Source: an uncultured Actinomycetes bacterium (GTDB lineage Bacteria > Actinomycetota > Actinomycetes > Nanopelagicales > Nanopelagicaceae). Taken from it: 17,549 nucleotides of DNA. The notes beneath the pieces were generated by a model. It was not told the origin of the DNA and searched no databases. It saw only the letters and a program-made list of their open reading frames with translations. The stretch is from NCBI GenBank assembly GCA_903891755.1, contig CAITFY010000018.1, positions 1 to 17,549 on the forward strand. The letters run 5' to 3'. This document shows positions 14,793-17,549 of this stretch, piece after piece. Position 1 is the first letter of the stretch. Each line of letters begins with the position of its first letter. The position numbers and the translations under genes were made by a program.

Positions 14793-15875
14793 ATGGCATC
14801 AGATAAAGCCGACAAGGCTTCTGAAAAGCAATCGCTTGATCGCACCAAAGCCCTAGACACCGCCCTAGCCCAGATTGAGCGTCAGTTCGGTAAGGGCTCA
14901 GTAATGAAGATGGGCGATCGCGGCCCAGTTGTTCAAGAGGTAATCCCGACCGGATCTATCGCTCTTGATATCGCTCTCGGAATTGGCGGATTGCCACGAG
15001 GTCGTATCGTTGAAATTTATGGACCTGAATCTTCAGGTAAGACCACAGTTGCGCTTCACGCAATTGCGAATGCTCAGAAGAATGGCGGCATCGCAGCATT
15101 TATCGATGCCGAGCATGCGCTTGATCCTGAGTATGCAAAGAAGCTTGGCGTGGATATTGATGCACTTCTCGTTTCACAGCCAGATACTGGTGAGCAAGCA
15201 CTTGAGATCATGGATATGTTGATTCGCTCCGGCGCGCTCGACATCATCGTCGTTGACTCAGTTGCAGCACTTGTTCCTCGCGCTGAAATTGAGGGCGAGA
15301 TGGGTGATTCACATATGGGTCTCCAGGCTCGTTTGATGTCTCAAGCACTTCGTAAAATCACAGGTGCGCTGCACCAATCAAACACAACTGCAATCTTCAT
15401 CAACCAGTTGCGTGAAAAGATCGGCGTCTTCTTTGGAACTCCTGAGACAACCACTGGTGGTAAGGCGCTTAAGTTCTACGCCTCTATCCGTATGGATGTT
15501 CGCCGAATTGAGACCCTCAAGGATGGCCAAGAAGCGGTCGGTAACCGTACCCGCGTCAAAGTTGTGAAGAACAAGATGGCTCCACCTTTCAAGCAAGCGG
15601 AGTTCGACATCATTTACGGCGTCGGAATTTCACGCGAAGGTTCATTGATTGACCTTGGTGTTGAAGTTGGCGTTGTTAAGAAGTCCGGTGCTTGGTACAC
15701 CTATGAAGGTGATCAACTCGGACAGGGTAAAGAGAACTCTCGTAACTTCCTGATTGATAATCCTGATCTCGCAAATGAGATTGAGACAAAGATTCGCGAT
15801 CATTATGTTCCAGTCGTTATCGATCCAGAGTTGGTTGCCGCTATTGATGAGGCAACTTCAGAGGTGGATTTCTAA
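14793..15875 (+). CDS. recA: RecA recombinase
   Basis: RecA forms ATP-dependent filaments on single-stranded DNA, drives strand exchange and triggers LexA self-cleavage. The 360-residue protein is intact. Walker A GPESSGKTT is at residues 77-85, the Walker B-type IIVVDSVAAL strand is near 150, and DNA-binding loop L2 lies around NQLREKIGVFFGTPETTTGGKALKFYAS. The C-terminal domain ends in an acidic tail. No intein interrupts it, unlike M. tuberculosis recA. The ATG is preceded by GAAAGG at 6-nt spacing. An SOS box 130 nt upstream makes LexA control likely, and recX follows after 3 nt. Identification is certain. Confidence 0.99.
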   Translation: MASDKADKASEKQSLDRTKALDTALAQIERQFGKGSVMKMGDRGPVVQEVIPTGSIALDIALGIGGLPRGRIVEIYGPESSGKTTVALHAIANAQKNGGIAAFIDAEHALDPEYAKKLGVDIDALLVSQPDTGEQALEIMDMLIRSGALDIIVVDSVAALVPRAEIEGEMGDSHMGLQARLMSQALRKITGALHQSNTTAIFINQLREKIGVFFGTPETTTGGKALKFYASIRMDVRRIETLKDGQEAVGNRTRVKVVKNKMAPPFKQAEFDIIYGVGISREGSLIDLGVEVGVVKKSGAWYTYEGDQLGQGKENSRNFLIDNPDLANEIETKIRDHYVPVVIDPELVAAIDEATSEVDF

Positions 15876-15878
15876 GAG

Positions 15879-16364
15879 GTGGTTCATAAACCAGATGTAG
15901 CGGCTGATCCCTACTCTGATGCGATGTCGATGGCCTTATACGCTCTCGCTCCTCGCGCCAAGAGTAGGGCTGAGCTGCACACACAACTCTTAAAGCGTGG
16001 GGTCGAGCCAGAGGTATCTTCCAATGTGCTCGACTCTCTGGAGTTACAGGGTCTTCTTAACGATCTTGAGTTCGCCAAAATATGGAGCGAATCTCGCCGT
16101 CGCCAAAAGAAATTGAGTAGCGGAGTCATCATTCAAGAACTTCGCACCAAGGGCGTAGCCCAAGACATTATCGACGAGGTCATGCAGGAGTCAGATCCTG
16201 ATGAGGAGTATGCGATGGCCTATGCCCTCGCCGAACGCAAATATCGCTCCTGTGCTCACCTCGATGAGATGGTTATCTACCGCAGGGTTCACTCGCTCCT
16301 TGCCCGCAAAGGTTTTAGCCACCAGGTTACGACTCGGATTTTGAAGGAGCTCTTAGCCTCGTAA
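15879..16364 (+). CDS. recX: RecX regulatory protein
   Basis: RecX binds RecA filaments and limits or modulates their activity. The 161-residue protein shows the all-helical three-repeat RecX pattern: ALYALAPRAKSRAELHTQLLKRG, then LNDLEFAKIWSESRRR, then IIQELRTKGV and LAERKYRS with a final LLARKGF motif. The GTG start lies 3 nt after the recA stop; an in-frame ATG at 15924 would remove 15 residues and begin at MSMALYAL, close to where many RecX proteins begin, so the start is uncertain. The recA-recX pair is presumably expressed from the SOS-controlled promoter, with RecX restraining RecA. Confidence 0.95.
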   Translation: MVHKPDVAADPYSDAMSMALYALAPRAKSRAELHTQLLKRGVEPEVSSNVLDSLELQGLLNDLEFAKIWSESRRRQKKLSSGVIIQELRTKGVAQDIIDEVMQESDPDEEYAMAYALAERKYRSCAHLDEMVIYRRVHSLLARKGFSHQVTTRILKELLAS

Positions 16365-16368
16365 GACC

Positions 16369-16374
16369 TAAGAT
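16369..16374 (+). promoter_or_regulatory. Possible -10 element for a leaderless miaB transcript
   Basis: TAAGAT lies 6 nt before the miaB ATG at 16381. Transcription would start at or next to the start codon, and no Shine-Dalgarno sequence is present in the 16-nt gap after recX. TTGAAG at 16341-16346 is a possible but too distant -35 (22-nt spacer). Confidence 0.45.
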
Positions 16375-16380
16375 TGACGC

Positions 16381-17549
16381 ATGAGCGCACGCACCTTTGT
16401 CGTAGAAACTTACGGCTGTCAGATGAATGTGCACGATACAGAGCGCATCGCCGGCCTTCTCTTAGATGCTGGCTATGAAGCAGCTCTCGAGGGAAGCACT
16501 CCCGATCTCGTCGTCTTTAATACATGTGCCGTCCGCGAGAACGCTGATAACAAGCTCTATGGCAACCTCAGCTTCTTAGCTCCGCTCAAGAAGAGCAATC
16601 CAGATTTCCAGATTGCAGTGGGTGGGTGCATGGCTCAGAAGGATCAAGAGTCGATAATCAAGCGCGCGCCATATGTCGATGTGGTCTTTGGAACACACAA
16701 CATTGGTTCACTCCCTGCGCTCCTGGAGAGAGCAAGAATTGAAGAGGCCTCTCAAGTTGAGATTAAAGAATCTCTCGAACATTTTCCTTCCACCTTGCCG
16801 GTGCGCCGCCACTCAGCATTTAGTGCCTGGGTATCAATCTCAGTCGGTTGCAACAACACCTGCACCTTCTGCATCGTTCCCTCACTTCGCGGAATCGAGA
16901 AAGATCGCCCGCAGGCCGATATCTTGACGGAGGCGAGAGCGCTTGTAGAACAGGGCGTAGTCGAAATAACTCTGCTCGGTCAGAATGTAAATGCCTATGG
17001 AGTCGACTTAGGTGAACGCGGAGCCTTCGCAAAATTGATTAAAGAGGTTGGCGCGATTGATGGGTTGGAGCGCTTGCGTTTTATGTCTCCACATCCACGT
17101 GATTTCACGCAGGACGTTATCGATGCGATGGCAGAGACACCAGCAGCAATGCCACATCTTCATATGCCACTGCAATCTGGCTCTGATCGCATCCTGCAAG
17201 CGATGCGTCGTTCCTACCGTTCTGACCGTTACCTCAAAATTATTGAAGATGTGCGCAAGGCAATGCCCGATGCTGGAATAACCACGGACATCATCGTTGG
17301 TTTTCCTGGAGAAACTGAAGCAGATTTCCAAGCAACGTTAGATGTTGTTAGCCAAGCGCGATTCACAGCCGCTTACACCTTCCAATATTCAAAGCGTCCG
17401 GGTACTCCTGCGGCAACGATGCCTGATCAAATTGGCGATGAAGTGATGGCAGATCGATACACACGGTTGCACAAGTTGCAGCAAGAGATCTCGGGAGAGA
17501 TCAATAAGGCATCAATTGGAGAGCGTTACGAAGTTCTGATCTCAGATCA
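16381..17549 (+). CDS. miaB: tRNA-2-methylthio-N6-dimethylallyladenosine synthase MiaB, 3'-truncated by window edge
   Basis: MiaB is a radical-SAM methylthiotransferase that converts i6A37 to ms2i6A37 in tRNAs reading U-starting codons. The frame runs unbroken from the ATG to the window end: 389 full codons, against about 440-510 in the family. The N-terminal cluster ligands are Cys13 (YGCQMN), Cys49 (NTCAVRE) and Cys83 (GGCMAQ). The radical-SAM motif CNNTCTFC gives Cys157, Cys161 and Cys164. HMPLQSGSD and DIIVGFPGE follow as expected, and the C-terminal TRAM domain is just beginning at the edge. The gene lies 16 nt after recX, in the same order as other Actinobacteria; a TAAGAT 6 nt upstream suggests its own leaderless promoter. 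Identification is secure. Confidence 0.97.
   Translation, partial: MSARTFVVETYGCQMNVHDTERIAGLLLDAGYEAALEGSTPDLVVFNTCAVRENADNKLYGNLSFLAPLKKSNPDFQIAVGGCMAQKDQESIIKRAPYVDVVFGTHNIGSLPALLERARIEEASQVEIKESLEHFPSTLPVRRHSAFSAWVSISVGCNNTCTFCIVPSLRGIEKDRPQADILTEARALVEQGVVEITLLGQNVNAYGVDLGERGAFAKLIKEVGAIDGLERLRFMSPHPRDFTQDVIDAMAETPAAMPHLHMPLQSGSDRILQAMRRSYRSDRYLKIIEDVRKAMPDAGITTDIIVGFPGETEADFQATLDVVSQARFTAAYTFQYSKRPGTPAATMPDQIGDEVMADRYTRLHKLQQEISGEINKASIGERYEVLISD

Noticed and set aside
14574..14856. Small + strand frames in the recA upstream region
   Set aside because: They overlap the preceding gene or the recA start in other frames, cover the SOS box, and show no family similarity or ribosome binding site.
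14793..15875. Possible intein in recA, as in M. tuberculosis
   Set aside because: The protein is 360 residues and collinear with ordinary RecA through all motifs; there is no insertion.
1..17549. CRISPR array, insertion sequence, tRNA, prophage or defence island
   Set aside because: No regularly spaced repeats, transposase, integrase, tRNA cloverleaf or defence-type domains were recognised; the genes are core housekeeping families.

Overview
This window is a stretch of actinobacterial core chromosome, read almost entirely on the + strand. The gene order (pnp, M16 peptidase, dapB ... thyX, dapA, rnj, ftsK, rodZ-like, pgsA, cinA, clgR ... DUF3046 ... recA, recX, miaB) matches in the same relative order the pnp-to-miaB block known from mycobacteria and other Actinobacteria (from memory: M. 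tuberculosis Rv2783c to Rv2733c). Several members are actinobacterial hallmarks: ClgR, DUF3046, a mycoredoxin-like protein and RNase J next to DapA. The base composition looks moderate, near half GC by eye, and the genes are tightly packed. That would fit a streamlined lineage such as freshwater Nanopelagicales (acI), but the genus cannot be fixed from this sequence alone.

Layout. 1-3756: the 3' two-thirds of pnp, the M16 peptidase pepR, dapB and a small glutaredoxin/mycoredoxin. 3753-4703: azlC-azlD on the minus strand, the only reverse-strand genes, converging on the mycoredoxin gene with a 4-nt shared stop. 4760-8101: thyX, dapA and rnj. 8152-10482: ftsK. 10599-11357: a RodZ-like membrane helix-turn-helix protein. 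11410-12705: pgsA-cinA-clgR, chained by overlaps. 12746-14614: TetR, DUF3046, DUF167 and two unrecognised genes, the first of them secreted. 14615-14792: the recA control region with a LexA/SOS box. 14793-17549: recA, recX and the first 389 codons of miaB.

Functional themes: RNA turnover and modification (PNPase, RNase J, MiaB), lysine/diaminopimelate synthesis (DapA, DapB), thymidylate synthesis by the flavin route (ThyX), chromosome segregation and repair (FtsK, RecA, RecX), phospholipid synthesis (PgsA), proteostasis control (ClgR) and branched-chain amino acid export (AzlCD). There is no tRNA, rRNA, CRISPR array, insertion sequence or prophage. No gap exceeds 300 bases; the longest is the 178-nt recA upstream region.

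I found no convincing new multi-gene defence or mobile system. The least explained content is the coupled pair of unknown genes at 13746-14614 just upstream of recA. Secondary points are TANNNT boxes a few bases ahead of start codons (leaderless-type starts), a perfect 16-bp palindrome over the rnj stop codon, and two mutually exclusive hairpins in the recA leader.
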